Notes: generated by a model from the sequence alone, not told the origin. A stretch of 64,000 nucleotides of DNA from CAYUEN01 sp964443745 (GCA_964443745.1 CAYUEN010000005.1:1-64000), one strand, 5' to 3'. Positions 16,179 through 24,434 are shown, numbered from the stretch's first letter. Numbers and translations are program-made.

Positions 16179-17273
16179 CTACAAGACGTGGAGCGCTTCG
16201 AGCGTCTCCATCGTCAACGCACCGGTCGGAAGCCCTTTGGCTTTTTGGAACTTCGTGACGGCGGCATTGGTTCGCCATCCGTAGATCCCGTCGATCGGTC
16301 CGGGGTTGAAGCCCGCTTTTTTGAGCGCTATCTGCAATTTTCTAATCGTCGCTCTGTTCATGTTCGTCTTACAGAGGATACGCTTCCATTTCACCTGCGC
16401 ATCAGAGACCTTCACCTTCTTCGTCACCGTCTGATAGACGGCGGGAATGGTCACTTTCTCCACTTTTGCCGGCTCGACGAGCTCTTTGACCCTGACCGTT
16501 TTGTAAACCGCCGGAATTTTGACTGTCTTGGTTGTAGCCGGCTTGTCGATCACTTTTTTGGTAATCGTCTTGTAGACAGGCGGGATCTTGACCGTTTTGG
16601 TCGTGGCGGGAGAGACGAGAACCTTTTTGGTAATCGTTTTGTAAAGAGCCGGCACTTTCACCAGACACATAATTTCACCTGTGAGATTGTCAACCTTTTC
16701 GATCGGTCCACGTCCTCTTTTCCAGATCGTGTGGGCGGGTTTGACCAACACCTTTTCTGTGACGGTTTTGTAGACGGGTGGTACGGTGATCACCTTTTCA
16801 CCCCCTTCTCGCACCAACACTTTCTCCTTGACGGTTTTGTAAGTAGGGGGGATGGTGACGATTTTCTCTCCGGCTTCCTTGACCAAAATCTTTTTGGTGA
16901 CCCACTTGTATTTGGCGGGAATGACACGAATTTTTTCACCCGCCTCTTTTTTCAAAACTTTTTCCGTTACGAGGCGGTATTGTGCGGGTATCAATACGCG
17001 TGCGTAACATTCGCCGGGTTTGGCATTGGGAGGGTAGAGTTCGTTACCGGAGGGAACGACGACCTCTTTGACGATCGTTTTTTGTTGCTGTTTTCTCGCC
17101 TCTTCGATAGCGGCATGGAGTGCTGCGATCTGTCTGTCCTTTTCGTCGATCGTCGCATTGCCAACCTCTTTGGGCTTGACGACGCAGCCGTCTTTCGGGC
17201 TACAGCCGCTCATACCCAGGGCTATGGCGGCTCCAATGGCCAAGATCAGGGGCCTTTTTAGATATTGATTCAT
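16179..17273 (-). CDS. Repeat-rich peptidoglycan-binding lipoprotein
   Basis: 364 aa. Signal peptide with lipobox LGMSGC gives a lipoprotein with the mature cysteine near residue 24. A short coiled segment (IDEKDRQIAALHAAIEEARK) follows. Then come eight imperfect repeats of ~23 residues with the core IPxxYKTVTKKVLV (~90-300); one gap holds a cysteine (MCLVKVP). The C-terminal ~60 residues form a PG_binding_1 domain (IRKLQIALKKAGFNPGPIDG). AGGAG stands 6 bases before the ATG. Similar repeat-plus-PG proteins occur in other marine Proteobacteria; a structural cell-envelope role is inferred. Confidence 0.8.
   Translation of the reverse strand: MNQYLKRPLILAIGAAIALGMSGCSPKDGCVVKPKEVGNATIDEKDRQIAALHAAIEEARKQQQKTIVKEVVVPSGNELYPPNAKPGECYARVLIPAQYRLVTEKVLKKEAGEKIRVIPAKYKWVTKKILVKEAGEKIVTIPPTYKTVKEKVLVREGGEKVITVPPVYKTVTEKVLVKPAHTIWKRGRGPIEKVDNLTGEIMCLVKVPALYKTITKKVLVSPATTKTVKIPPVYKTITKKVIDKPATTKTVKIPAVYKTVRVKELVEPAKVEKVTIPAVYQTVTKKVKVSDAQVKWKRILCKTNMNRATIRKLQIALKKAGFNPGPIDGIYGWRTNAAVTKFQKAKGLPTGALTMETLEALHVL
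16400..17010 (-). repeat. Eight coding repeats of about 69 bp
   Basis: In-gene tandem repeats encoding (I/V)P-x-x-Y-(K/R/Q)-x-(V/I) plus a K-rich strand, spaced at roughly 23 codons except around 16690-16740, where a non-repeat insert occurs. Copies vary at the DNA level, so the array is old rather than a recent expansion. Boundaries are approximate. Confidence 0.75.
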
Positions 17274-17359
17274 TCCAAACTCCTATTGAATTTACGTTTG
17301 GAATATTATGATATAAAATTCGTTACAGTTCTATGATGATATTAGTTTAAATAATTTAT

Positions 17360-17818
17360 TTATCCCTTTTTAATATTCAATAATTTTTTCACTTTCTCAC
17401 TGACACGCTTTCCGTCGGCACCGGGGCCCGTCTTTTCGAGTGTCGCTTTGACCACTTTTCCCATATCTTTCATACTTGTCGCACCGATTTGTGCGATCGT
17501 CTCTTCGACGATTTTCTCCAACTTTTCATCGCTCAGTTGCTCGGGAAGGTATCGTTTGAGAATTCGGGCTTCTGTCTCCTCCTTTTCGAAGAGATCTTCG
17601 CGGCCGGCTTCTTTGTATTGCTTAGCGGCATCTTCACGCTGCTTGATCGATTTTTGAATGATTTTGTAGATCTCCTCGTCGCTAAGCTCTTTGCGTTCGT
17701 CGACTTCGACCTGTTTGATCGCGCTCATCAGAAAACGGATCGTGTCTCGTCTGAAATTCTCTCTGTTTTTCATCGCCTCTTTCAGGTCGGATTTAAGACG
17801 TTCTTTCAAACTATTCAA
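17360..17818 (-). CDS. GatB/YqeY domain protein
   Basis: 152 aa, the normal size for YqeY proteins. It contains MKNREN..RRDTIRFLMSAIKQVEVD, KQREDAAKQYKEAGREDL and TSMKDMGKVVKA, all diagnostic. The domain resembles the tRNA-binding tail of GatB; its own role is unclear, possibly linked to amidotransferase or tRNA metabolism. TTG 17818 is taken as start because AGGAG lies 6 bases upstream and the N-terminus then matches the family; ATGs further up would add 14 or more residues without a ribosome site. Confidence 0.88.
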   Translation of the reverse strand: MNSLKERLKSDLKEAMKNRENFRRDTIRFLMSAIKQVEVDERKELSDEEIYKIIQKSIKQREDAAKQYKEAGREDLFEKEETEARILKRYLPEQLSDEKLEKIVEETIAQIGATSMKDMGKVVKATLEKTGPGADGKRVSEKVKKLLNIKKG

Positions 17819-17849
17819 TTTTTTCTCCTTTTGGAACAATAAGTGCTTC

Positions 17850-17855
17850 ATTATA
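17850..17855 (-). promoter_or_regulatory. Candidate -10 box (TATAAT) for the YqeY-like gene
   Basis: Perfect TATAAT on the minus strand, 32 bases before the TTG start, which supports the TTG start and excludes the longer ATG starts. Confidence 0.55.
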
Positions 17856-17880
17856 TCCAAACATCTTTAGGAAAAAAGTC

Positions 17881-18579
17881 ATGATCAAACTCCTCTTTTC
17901 CCTCATCGCCATTCTGTTTGGACTGAGTGGATGTACCGCACACCAGGTCGAACCCCGTATCTCCATGCAGCCGCCGCTCTATGTCAAACAAGAGACACAT
18001 TGTCGCGTTCGGCCCAAAGAGCAAACAAGCGGTCATGAAGGGAGTATTTACGGGCGTGGCGAAAATCCACTCTTCTACGATAAAAAGGCGATGCGTGTCA
18101 ACGATATCGTCACGGTCGTCATCAACGAAAGCACGTTTCAATCTTCCCAAGGCGACAAAAAGATCTCCGACAGCTCCCAAAATCGTATGGGCGGAGGTGT
18201 TTTCAGCGGAGCGCTCGCCGGTCCGCTCAACGGTCTGACGGATATCGGATTCAAGACCGGGTCCAACAATAGCTTCAGCGCTACGGGAAGGAATTCGAGA
18301 AACGAGAAATTTTCCACCACGATCACCGCTCGAGTCGTCAAAGTGCTCGACAACGGAAACTATTTCATAGCCGGAAGCCGGGAACTGCTGTTAAACGGCA
18401 CCAAGCAGATCGTCGAGATAACCGGTGTGATCCGCCCTTACGATATCGACGAAACCAATACGATAGATTCCAAATATATCGCCGATGCGAAGATCCATTA
18501 CGAAACGGAAGGGGATATCAGGGAAGCCGTGCGAAAACCGTGGGGATCGCGAATCGTAGAGAGTATCTGGCCTTTTTAG
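17881..18579 (+). CDS. flgH: Flagellar L-ring protein FlgH
   Basis: 232 aa outer-membrane lipoprotein forming the bushing around the flagellar rod. Signal peptide with lipobox FGLSGC; GSIYGRGENPLFYDKKA, VNDIVTVVINES and VVKVLDNGNYFIAGSRELLLN match the family, and the C-terminus VRKPWGSRIVESIWPF is typical. AGGA precedes the ATG. It is the only certain flagellar gene in the window, consistent with scattered flagellar genes in Campylobacterota. Confidence 0.96.
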   Translation: MIKLLFSLIAILFGLSGCTAHQVEPRISMQPPLYVKQETHCRVRPKEQTSGHEGSIYGRGENPLFYDKKAMRVNDIVTVVINESTFQSSQGDKKISDSSQNRMGGGVFSGALAGPLNGLTDIGFKTGSNNSFSATGRNSRNEKFSTTITARVVKVLDNGNYFIAGSRELLLNGTKQIVEITGVIRPYDIDETNTIDSKYIADAKIHYETEGDIREAVRKPWGSRIVESIWPF

Positions 18580-18607
18580 AGGGTCAAAATGAAATATTTT
18601 GAACCCT
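18580..18607 (+). terminator. Hairpin after flgH
   Basis: AGGGT-CAAAAT pairs with ATTTTG-(A)-ACCCT around a GAAAT loop, starting right after the flgH stop. It is followed by only a short T/A-rich stretch. Confidence 0.5.
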
Positions 18608-18623
18608 TCTAAGAGAATTGTAG

Positions 18624-18629
18624 TACAAT
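18624..18629 (+). promoter_or_regulatory. Candidate -10 box (TACAAT) for rmuC
   Basis: TACAAT ends 6 bases before the rmuC ATG. The GGAGG between them sits only 1 base from the ATG, too close to work normally, so a leaderless mRNA is possible. Confidence 0.4.
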
Positions 18630-18635
18630 GGAGGA

Positions 18636-19895
18636 ATGTTTTTAGATCCCCAGGCACTCAATTTTCTCACCGGCTTCATGTTCGCGCTGCTGCTGGCGTT
18701 TTTGCTGTTTTGGCGCCTTTACACCCAAAAAGTCGAAGAGATCATAGGGCGTACGGAGAGATACCTGGAGAGATACCGGGAGCAGGGTAGGGCGCTGGAA
18801 ACGCAGCTGCAAAAACTGCACGAACAGAATACGCGGCTATCGAGCGAAAAGGCGATTCTCGAAGAGAAGGCATCCTTCCTGGATCGACAATACCGCGCAC
18901 TCCTCGAGGCGCAGGAGCGACAGAAAGAGAGCTTCGAAAACATAGCCCAAAACATTTTGGAGAGCAAAAGCGAAAAACTCCATCGTACGAACCAAACCTC
19001 GCTGATGCAGCTTCTTTCGCCGTTTAAAAACGAAATCGAACACTTCAACGAAAAGGTGGAGAAGTATTACGCACAGGAGGCGAAAGAGCGTTTCTCCCTG
19101 GTGCGTGAGATAGAAAAACTGCGGGATCTGAACAAACAGATCGCCCAGGATGCCGTGAATTTGACCAACGCATTGAAATTCGATTCCAAAGTGCAGGGAA
19201 ATTGGGGAGAGGTGGTGTTGGAGAGGATCCTCGAAAACAGTGGCCTCAAAAGAAACAGGGAGTACGAAATTCAAAAAGCCTTTTCCTCGAAGGAGGGAGA
19301 GCGGATGATTCCCGATGTCATCGTCCATCTGCCAGAACAAAAAGATGTCATCATCGATGCGAAAGTCTCCCTGAAAGCCTACGAACAATACCATGCCACC
19401 TCGAAAGAGCGATATAAAAAAGAGCATCTGCAATCGATCATGCAACATATCAAAAGACTCGGCGAAAAGAGATACCATCAGCTCGAAGGGGTACGCTCGC
19501 TCGATTACGTATTGCTCTTCATTCCCATCGAAGGGGCGTTCATGTTGGCTCTCGAAGAGGATCCAGCTCTTTACGAAAAAGCCTACACCCGCAATATCAT
19601 CCTCGTCACGCCTTCGACGCTGCTTGCGGTGCTAAGAACGATACAAAACAGTTGGCGTTACGAATATCAGAACAAAAACGCCGAAATGATCGCAAAAAAA
19701 GCGGGAGCGCTGTATGATAAATTTGTCGCATTCACCGAAGAGATGCAGCAGATCCAAAAGGCGCTGGCAAAAGCGCAAGCGGCCTATGAGGGCGCATACC
19801 GTAAACTCGGCAGCGGTAAAGGAAATCTGATCAATCGCGCGAACGAACTCAAACGGATGGAGGGGGTCGTCACCCAAAAAACGCTGAAAGAGTAG
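18636..19895 (+). CDS. rmuC: DNA recombination protein RmuC
   Basis: 419 aa. One N-terminal membrane helix (FMFALLLAFLLFWRLY), a long coiled coil (~35-190), and the RmuC nuclease-like domain with GNWGEVVLERILENSGL, PDVIVHLPEQKDVIIDAKVSLKAY (restriction-endonuclease-like core) and LLFIPIEGAF. RmuC limits inversions at short inverted repeats and has been tied to some defence functions. It stands alone here and converges with mnmE across ~60 bases that show no clear terminator. Confidence 0.95.
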   Translation: MFLDPQALNFLTGFMFALLLAFLLFWRLYTQKVEEIIGRTERYLERYREQGRALETQLQKLHEQNTRLSSEKAILEEKASFLDRQYRALLEAQERQKESFENIAQNILESKSEKLHRTNQTSLMQLLSPFKNEIEHFNEKVEKYYAQEAKERFSLVREIEKLRDLNKQIAQDAVNLTNALKFDSKVQGNWGEVVLERILENSGLKRNREYEIQKAFSSKEGERMIPDVIVHLPEQKDVIIDAKVSLKAYEQYHATSKERYKKEHLQSIMQHIKRLGEKRYHQLEGVRSLDYVLLFIPIEGAFMLALEEDPALYEKAYTRNIILVTPSTLLAVLRTIQNSWRYEYQNKNAEMIAKKAGALYDKFVAFTEEMQQIQKALAKAQAAYEGAYRKLGSGKGNLINRANELKRMEGVVTQKTLKE

Positions 19896-19957
19896 CCAAC
19901 TATTTTTCAAGAGAATATATATTATGTTAACCAAAAGAGAGATCGCGGGAAGGGGGG

Positions 19958-21301
19958 CTATTTTCCCAGGCAGAACGATCCGAACATTCGATCTAGAATC
20001 TCTTCTCTCTCAAACGGCGTGGTAATCATGGCCATCGCTTCGATCGCGTCGTTCAATTCGTAGGCGAAGAGTTCGAATTCGCCGTTTTCCAGCAGTTTGC
20101 GTGCACGTTTTATCGCTTCGTTTGCTTTCGTGACCTGATGGATCTGGCGTTTGTTGATTAGGATCATATCGTCCGTTCGGCTTTGTCCGTCCAGATATTC
20201 CCGCAGTTTTCGGATCAAGACGGAGGTGTCTTCCCTGACGCTGATCGTCATGGGTTCGTACGCCGATAGCCGATCGGCCTCGAATCTGGGAGGCAGGTCC
20301 TTTTTGTTCAACAAAACGAAGATCCGTTTGCGCTCTTTGTACTTCTCCAAAAGATCCACGATTTTCCGATCGTCGCTGTCCATCGGAAGGCTTCGGTCGA
20401 AGAGTGCGATGACGATGTCGGCGTTTTCGACCGAAGCGATCGCCCTTTGAATTCCGATCTTTTCTATCGTCTCCTCGCTTTCGCGGATACCGGCCGTATC
20501 GATGATCCTTACAAGGTGGGTGCCGATTTTGAGAGACTCTTCGATCGTATCGCGCGTCGTGCCGGCGATTTCGCTGGTGATCGCGCGGTTGTAGTGCAAA
20601 AGGGCATTCAAGAGCGAACTCTTGCCGACGTTTGGTTTGCCCACGATCGCGATACGAAACCCCTCTATCAACCCTTCCCTGCTCCGACTCGCTTCGAGCG
20701 TTCTGTTCAGTTCGTTTTCGATTTTGCGAAGTTTCGCGTCGATTCTGGAGAGCAGATCTTTGGGCAGATCTTCCTCGGCGTAGTCGATCGTCACCTCTAT
20801 ATAAGCGAGAATTTCCACCAGTTCGGTACGGATCGTCTCCACGTACGTTTTGAGCGATCCCATAAGCTGTCTGCCCAGCAATCTGGCCGCATCTTCGCTC
20901 TTGGCGTTGATCAAAGAGGCGATCGCTTCGGCTTTGGTCATATCCATTTTACCGTTTAAAAGAGCCCGTTTGGTGAATTCCCCCGGCTTTGCGAGCCTGG
21001 CTCCCAGTTCCAGGATGCGTTCGAGTACCATGGATGCCACGATGGTTCCTCCATGGCATTGAAATTCCACGATATCCTCACCGGTGAAACTGTAGGGGGC
21101 TTTGAAATAGATGACGATCGCTTCGTCCAACGGTTGCTCGTTGGCATCATGGAGGACTTTGAGTGTCGCATTTCTTGGAGAAAAGGAGAGATGATGCGTC
21201 ATTTTCTGGGCGATCGTGAGCGCTCCGGGCCCACTGACACGCACGATCGCGATCCCCCCTACTCCATGCGGTGTTGCGATGGCGGCGATGGTCTCAGCGA
21301 T
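19958..21301 (-). CDS. mnmE: tRNA modification GTPase MnmE, apparent AUC start
   Basis: 447 aa if begun at the ATC at 21301. With MnmG it makes cmnm5U34 in tRNA wobble positions. The N-terminal folate-binding part starts ETIAAIATPHGVGGIAIVR, and is followed by the helical domain, the G domain (GKPNVGKSSLLNALL, then the G2 TTRD and DTAG), and the C-terminal FCLGK. No ATG, GTG or TTG occurs in frame before GTG 21244, and starting there would delete the conserved ETIAAIATPHG strand. ATC 21301 has AGGGGAG 6 bases upstream and overlaps the jag stop by 8 bases. Confidence 0.93.
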   Translation of the reverse strand: MAETIAAIATPHGVGGIAIVRVSGPGALTIAQKMTHHLSFSPRNATLKVLHDANEQPLDEAIVIYFKAPYSFTGEDIVEFQCHGGTIVASMVLERILELGARLAKPGEFTKRALLNGKMDMTKAEAIASLINAKSEDAARLLGRQLMGSLKTYVETIRTELVEILAYIEVTIDYAEEDLPKDLLSRIDAKLRKIENELNRTLEASRSREGLIEGFRIAIVGKPNVGKSSLLNALLHYNRAITSEIAGTTRDTIEESLKIGTHLVRIIDTAGIRESEETIEKIGIQRAIASVENADIVIALFDRSLPMDSDDRKIVDLLEKYKERKRIFVLLNKKDLPPRFEADRLSAYEPMTISVREDTSVLIRKLREYLDGQSRTDDMILINKRQIHQVTKANEAIKRARKLLENGEFELFAYELNDAIEAMAMITTPFEREEILDRMFGSFCLGK

Positions 21302-21983
21302 GCTGGTCTCCCCTGAACGGATTGACGACGACGATTTTGCGTCCGTTGCGAAGCGATTTGATCGCGACGTATTTATCCGGATATTTCTCCCGCAGATATT
21401 CGAGAGCGATTTTCACGAGAATGCCGTCAAGCGGTTTGGTTTGGGCTTTGCCGGTTTGTTCCACCCTCTCCTCCACCCCTTTGAGATAGTTTTTCATCGC
21501 CTCTTTCTGATTTTTGAGAAATTCCGCGATCTCCAAAGAGATCCCCAAGTTGTATTTGATCTTGATCCAGTTGTGAAGCATATAGGAGATCGCTTTGTAG
21601 CGGTAGCCCTCCTTGCCGATCAAAAGTGCGGCGTCGGGACCGTCGAGCCGAATATAGACGGTATCGTCTTCGAAACGGAGCTCTTTCAAAGCGATATCGA
21701 AACAACTCTCCTCCATCAGTGCCCGTATTCCCTCCCCTATCTCCTCCAAAACCGCCTCTTTTTCCTGCGGATTTTCTATGATGGCGTGTTTTGCTCTTTT
21801 GAGACGTTTCTCTTCGGATCCTTTTCGAACGGCCTTGATGATCGCATCTTTGGCGAACAGGCCGAAAATACCACGCGAAGGCGCCTGCAAAATTTCGATG
21901 TCCAGCTCGGTAACCGAGCAGGAAAGCTCCTTCGCCGCGGTGGCATACGCCTCTTCGAGTGTTTTGGCCGTGATTCTAACCAT
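21294..21983 (-). CDS. jag: Jag / KhpB-type RNA-binding protein
   Basis: 229 aa. Jag_N domain at the N-terminus (TAKTLEEAYATAAKELSC; SRGIFGLFAKDAII), then a KH domain (LIGKEGYRYKAISYMLHNWI) and an R3H-type tail with REKYPDKYVAIKSLRNGRKI. Jag proteins bind RNA and, in some bacteria, affect cell-wall synthesis and YidC-linked membrane insertion. It lies between yidC and mnmE, overlapping both by 8 bases, the classic cluster order. Confidence 0.92.
   Translation of the reverse strand: MVRITAKTLEEAYATAAKELSCSVTELDIEILQAPSRGIFGLFAKDAIIKAVRKGSEEKRLKRAKHAIIENPQEKEAVLEEIGEGIRALMEESCFDIALKELRFEDDTVYIRLDGPDAALLIGKEGYRYKAISYMLHNWIKIKYNLGISLEIAEFLKNQKEAMKNYLKGVEERVEQTGKAQTKPLDGILVKIALEYLREKYPDKYVAIKSLRNGRKIVVVNPFRGDQHR
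21308..21314 (-). promoter_or_regulatory. Ribosome binding site deciding the mnmE start
   Basis: AGGGGAG on the minus strand inside the last codons of jag, exactly 6 bases before the proposed ATC start of mnmE. No other start codon sits at a working distance. Confidence 0.65.
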
Positions 21984-23604
21984 GGTTTGCCTCTTTGGCC
22001 GCTTTGTGTCTATCGAAGATTCGATTGACGTAGTATTGCTGCGCGACGGAGAAGAGATTGTTCGTAAACCAATAGAGCGTCAGACCCGCCGGGAAGGTGA
22101 TGAAAAAGAAGGTGAAGATCAACGGCAGAAACTTCATGATTTTCTCCTGCATCGGATCGGTGAAGTTGGTCGGCGTCAACGTCTGTTGCCAAAACATCGT
22201 CGCACCCATCAATACCGGTAGGATGAAATAGGGATCCATCACCGAAAGATCTTGAATCCATCCAAACCATGGCGCGTGTTTGAGCTCTATCGTATTGAGC
22301 AGCACCCGATAGAAGGCGAAAAAGATCGGAATCTGCATCAACATCGGCAGACACCCTCCCATCGGATTGGCCCCGTGTTTTTTGTAAAGCTCCATCATTT
22401 TGGCGTTCATTTTCTGCGGATCTTTTTTGTATTTTGCCTGGATCTCCTTGATCTTGGGACTCAGCTCCTTGAGCTTGTTCATCGAAACCATCCCTTTGAA
22501 CGTGAGCGGATAGAGCAAAAGCCGGATGATCAGCGTCAACGCGACGATCGCCCATCCCCAGTTACCGAGCATTTTATGCAGATATTTCAGAAAGATGAAA
22601 AGCGGTTTGGAGATGAAAGTGAAAAAGCCGTATTCGATCACGTCGGTCATCCTTTTGTCGATCGCGGCGAGTTTGTCGTACTCTTTGGGACCGATATACC
22701 CGTTGAGCGTATAGTGCGGTGTGCCTTTGACGAAAAGAAGCGGATCGTTTTTTTCGTCTTTCGATACGTATACATCCATACCGTTTTTGAAATCGTAGAA
22801 ATTCGTCGTGTAGTATTTGTCGTTGGCCGCCGCGATCTGTATCGCGGGAAAGTGCTCTTCCTGCTCCATATCCCCATCTTCGATCGTCTTGATTCGACCG
22901 TCGGCTTCTCTTAGCAGAATACCCTTGAAGGTGTAGGCGTCGGATTCGATATCGGGCCTGAATCCCGGCGAGAGGTAGTATTCGACTTCTTTGTCCATAT
23001 CAATCGCGATTTTGTAGGTACCGTTGGGGAAAAAGGTGATCTTCTTGACCACTTGTATCCCCGAAAGGCGTTGGGTCAACGTCAGTGTGGCACCCCCGTT
23101 TTGGACGGAAAGCTTCGTATGGTCGGCACTGAAGGGAGTTTTGAACGCCTCTTCGTTCAATTTAGGATCGGCGTAACGAATCTCGAGCGGCTTGAGAGGG
23201 TTTTGATCGGATATGACGTTCGGGTAGGTGCCGTCTTCTTGTTTGAAACGGGGAATGCGTACCTCAAAACGTGCGATTCTACCCAGTGTATCGATTTGCG
23301 CCTGATATTCGTCGGCATCTATGGTCGCGAGGATTTTAAAAGCGGTTTTCTTTACCGGTGCGGCGGCCGAAGTGTCGGACGATCGGGTAGACGAGGAGAG
23401 TGTTGATGGGGCAGGAGCCGCCGTCTGTTCGGCCGCTGGAGCGGGTGCGGCTTGCTTACCGCTTTGGGTAGTGACGTGCGAGTTGTTGTTTTCGCGCATC
23501 TGCATCGTTTTTGGAACCATGAAATAGTCGTATATGATGAAGAAGATAAGGCTCAGTGCAATGGCCAGAATGGTGCGTTGTTGGATCGATAGTTTGTCAA
23601 GCAA
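21976..23604 (-). CDS. yidC: Membrane protein insertase YidC
   Basis: 542 aa, inner membrane. N-terminal helix (TILAIALSLIFFIIYDYFMV), a large periplasmic P1 domain (~75-330), then five C-terminal helices forming the hydrophilic groove (GNWGWAIVALTLIIRLLLYPLTFKG, where R is the catalytic groove residue). GANPMGGCLPMLMQIPIFFAFY is the family signature. It inserts proteins with or without SecYEG. The start is a TTG, with AAGGG about 7 bases before it; it overlaps the end of yidD by 8 bases. Confidence 0.97.
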   Translation of the reverse strand: MLDKLSIQQRTILAIALSLIFFIIYDYFMVPKTMQMRENNNSHVTTQSGKQAAPAPAAEQTAAPAPSTLSSSTRSSDTSAAAPVKKTAFKILATIDADEYQAQIDTLGRIARFEVRIPRFKQEDGTYPNVISDQNPLKPLEIRYADPKLNEEAFKTPFSADHTKLSVQNGGATLTLTQRLSGIQVVKKITFFPNGTYKIAIDMDKEVEYYLSPGFRPDIESDAYTFKGILLREADGRIKTIEDGDMEQEEHFPAIQIAAANDKYYTTNFYDFKNGMDVYVSKDEKNDPLLFVKGTPHYTLNGYIGPKEYDKLAAIDKRMTDVIEYGFFTFISKPLFIFLKYLHKMLGNWGWAIVALTLIIRLLLYPLTFKGMVSMNKLKELSPKIKEIQAKYKKDPQKMNAKMMELYKKHGANPMGGCLPMLMQIPIFFAFYRVLLNTIELKHAPWFGWIQDLSVMDPYFILPVLMGATMFWQQTLTPTNFTDPMQEKIMKFLPLIFTFFFITFPAGLTLYWFTNNLFSVAQQYYVNRIFDRHKAAKEANHG

Positions 23605-23944
23605 TGTTTTCCCTTTTAAATACTTTTATCAGATAGTATCTGTCTTCTCCTAATGGATAAAGCCAGAATTTTACAATAAAACCGTTTTGATTTGTGTAAG
23701 AGTTGCAAAGTTCTTTTCTTTTTAAGTTCATTTTTACAACAGGATAGTCGAAACCACCCGAGAAGAGGTGGTTGCACCGTAAAATTCGTAATGTCGAATA
23801 CCAAAAAGCGGCCATAAGTCCGTTTTTTTCGAATTGCCACTTCGTATATTCCGAACATGTGGGATAGTAACGGCAGCTTCCATAGCCGATCAGCGTGAAA
23901 AATTTCTGGTAATAGTTGAGAAAAAGCAGTATGGCATGTCTCAT
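23597..23944 (-). CDS. yidD: Membrane protein insertion efficiency factor YidD
   Basis: 115 aa. The YidD core is intact: NYYQKFFT, CRYYPTCSEYTKWQFEKNG, GCNHLFSGGFD-type segment (RILRCNHLFSGGFDYP). It is predicted to be membrane-associated via an amphipathic N-terminus and to help YidC. The C-terminal ~40 residues after VVKMN are longer than in E. coli (85 aa) and not conserved. Its ATG overlaps the rnpA stop (ATGA). Confidence 0.94.
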   Translation of the reverse strand: MRHAILLFLNYYQKFFTLIGYGSCRYYPTCSEYTKWQFEKNGLMAAFWYSTLRILRCNHLFSGGFDYPVVKMNLKRKELCNSYTNQNGFIVKFWLYPLGEDRYYLIKVFKRENIA

Positions 23945-24279
23945 GAACGATAGACTTTCAACCTCTTGAATGCGATGACAAACTCTCTTTTGAGTTTTTG
24001 ATAATCACTTTCGAGTATCTCTTTCTTCGCGACAAAAAGATAGGTCCCCGGTTTGAGGTGATCTTGGAATTCGATAAAAAGCGCTTTGAGTCTACGTTTC
24101 GCAAAGTTTCTTTTAACGGCGTTCCCGACCTTTTTACTGGCGGTGAATCCGACACGCTTTTGGGGTGTCGGTTTGTAGAAGATAATGGCGGAAGAGGTGT
24201 AGACCTTTTTACTCTGGTGGTAAAAGTAGCTGAACTCCTCCGCTTTCTTGAGGATATCGTACGCTTTTAGACGGCTAAT
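23941..24279 (-). CDS. rnpA: Ribonuclease P protein component, apparent AUU start
   Basis: 112 aa if begun at ATT 24279. It binds RNase P RNA and helps mature tRNA 5' ends. Key parts: RVGFTASKKVGNAVKRN, then FAKRRLKALF (the RNR-type motif), and YLFVAKKEI. The frame has a stop (TAG) inside rpmH, and between that stop and the conserved body no ATG, GTG or TTG exists. ATT 24279 gives (M)SRLKAYDI, the usual N-terminal length, and overlaps the last 13 bases of rpmH, suggesting coupled translation. A -1 frameshift from rpmH is the less likely alternative. Confidence 0.92.
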   Translation of the reverse strand: MSRLKAYDILKKAEEFSYFYHQSKKVYTSSAIIFYKPTPQKRVGFTASKKVGNAVKRNFAKRRLKALFIEFQDHLKPGTYLFVAKKEILESDYQKLKREFVIAFKRLKVYRS

Positions 24280-24401
24280 CTTTTTCTGCCCTTGGCGCGT
24301 CTGGCTTTGATGACACGTCTACCATTTTTGGTTTTCATACGTGCCCGGAATCCGTGAGTTCTTTTCCTCGGTGTATTGTGCGGTTGATACGTTCTTTTCA
24401 T
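24267..24401 (-). CDS. rpmH: 50S ribosomal protein L34
   Basis: 44 aa: MKRTYQPHNTPRKRTHGFRA at the start, then MKTKNGRRVIKARRAKGRKR, as in all L34 proteins. Too short for many gene finders. AGG lies directly before the ATG. It is the first gene of the leftward rpmH-rnpA-yidD-yidC-jag-mnmE cluster. Confidence 0.98.
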   Translation of the reverse strand: MKRTYQPHNTPRKRTHGFRARMKTKNGRRVIKARRAKGRKRLAV

Positions 24402-24434
24402 CCTGCATCCCTTCTTTGATTTTGTAAGTCGCGG

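Noticed and set aside
16400..17010. Possible CRISPR or satellite array
   Set aside because: The ~69-bp periodicity is coding, copies vary, and there are no spacers or cas genes.
16152..17261. Open frame of 369 codons opposite the repeat lipoprotein
   Set aside because: Its Phe/Asp/Arg-rich repetition is the reverse reading of the repeat array; the minus-strand frame has a signal peptide, lipobox and PG-binding domain.
19896..19957. Terminator between convergent rmuC and mnmE
   Set aside because: AT-rich but no convincing stem-loop could be drawn.
21244..21246. GTG as the mnmE start
   Set aside because: It would delete the first conserved strand of MnmE and has no ribosome site at a useful distance.
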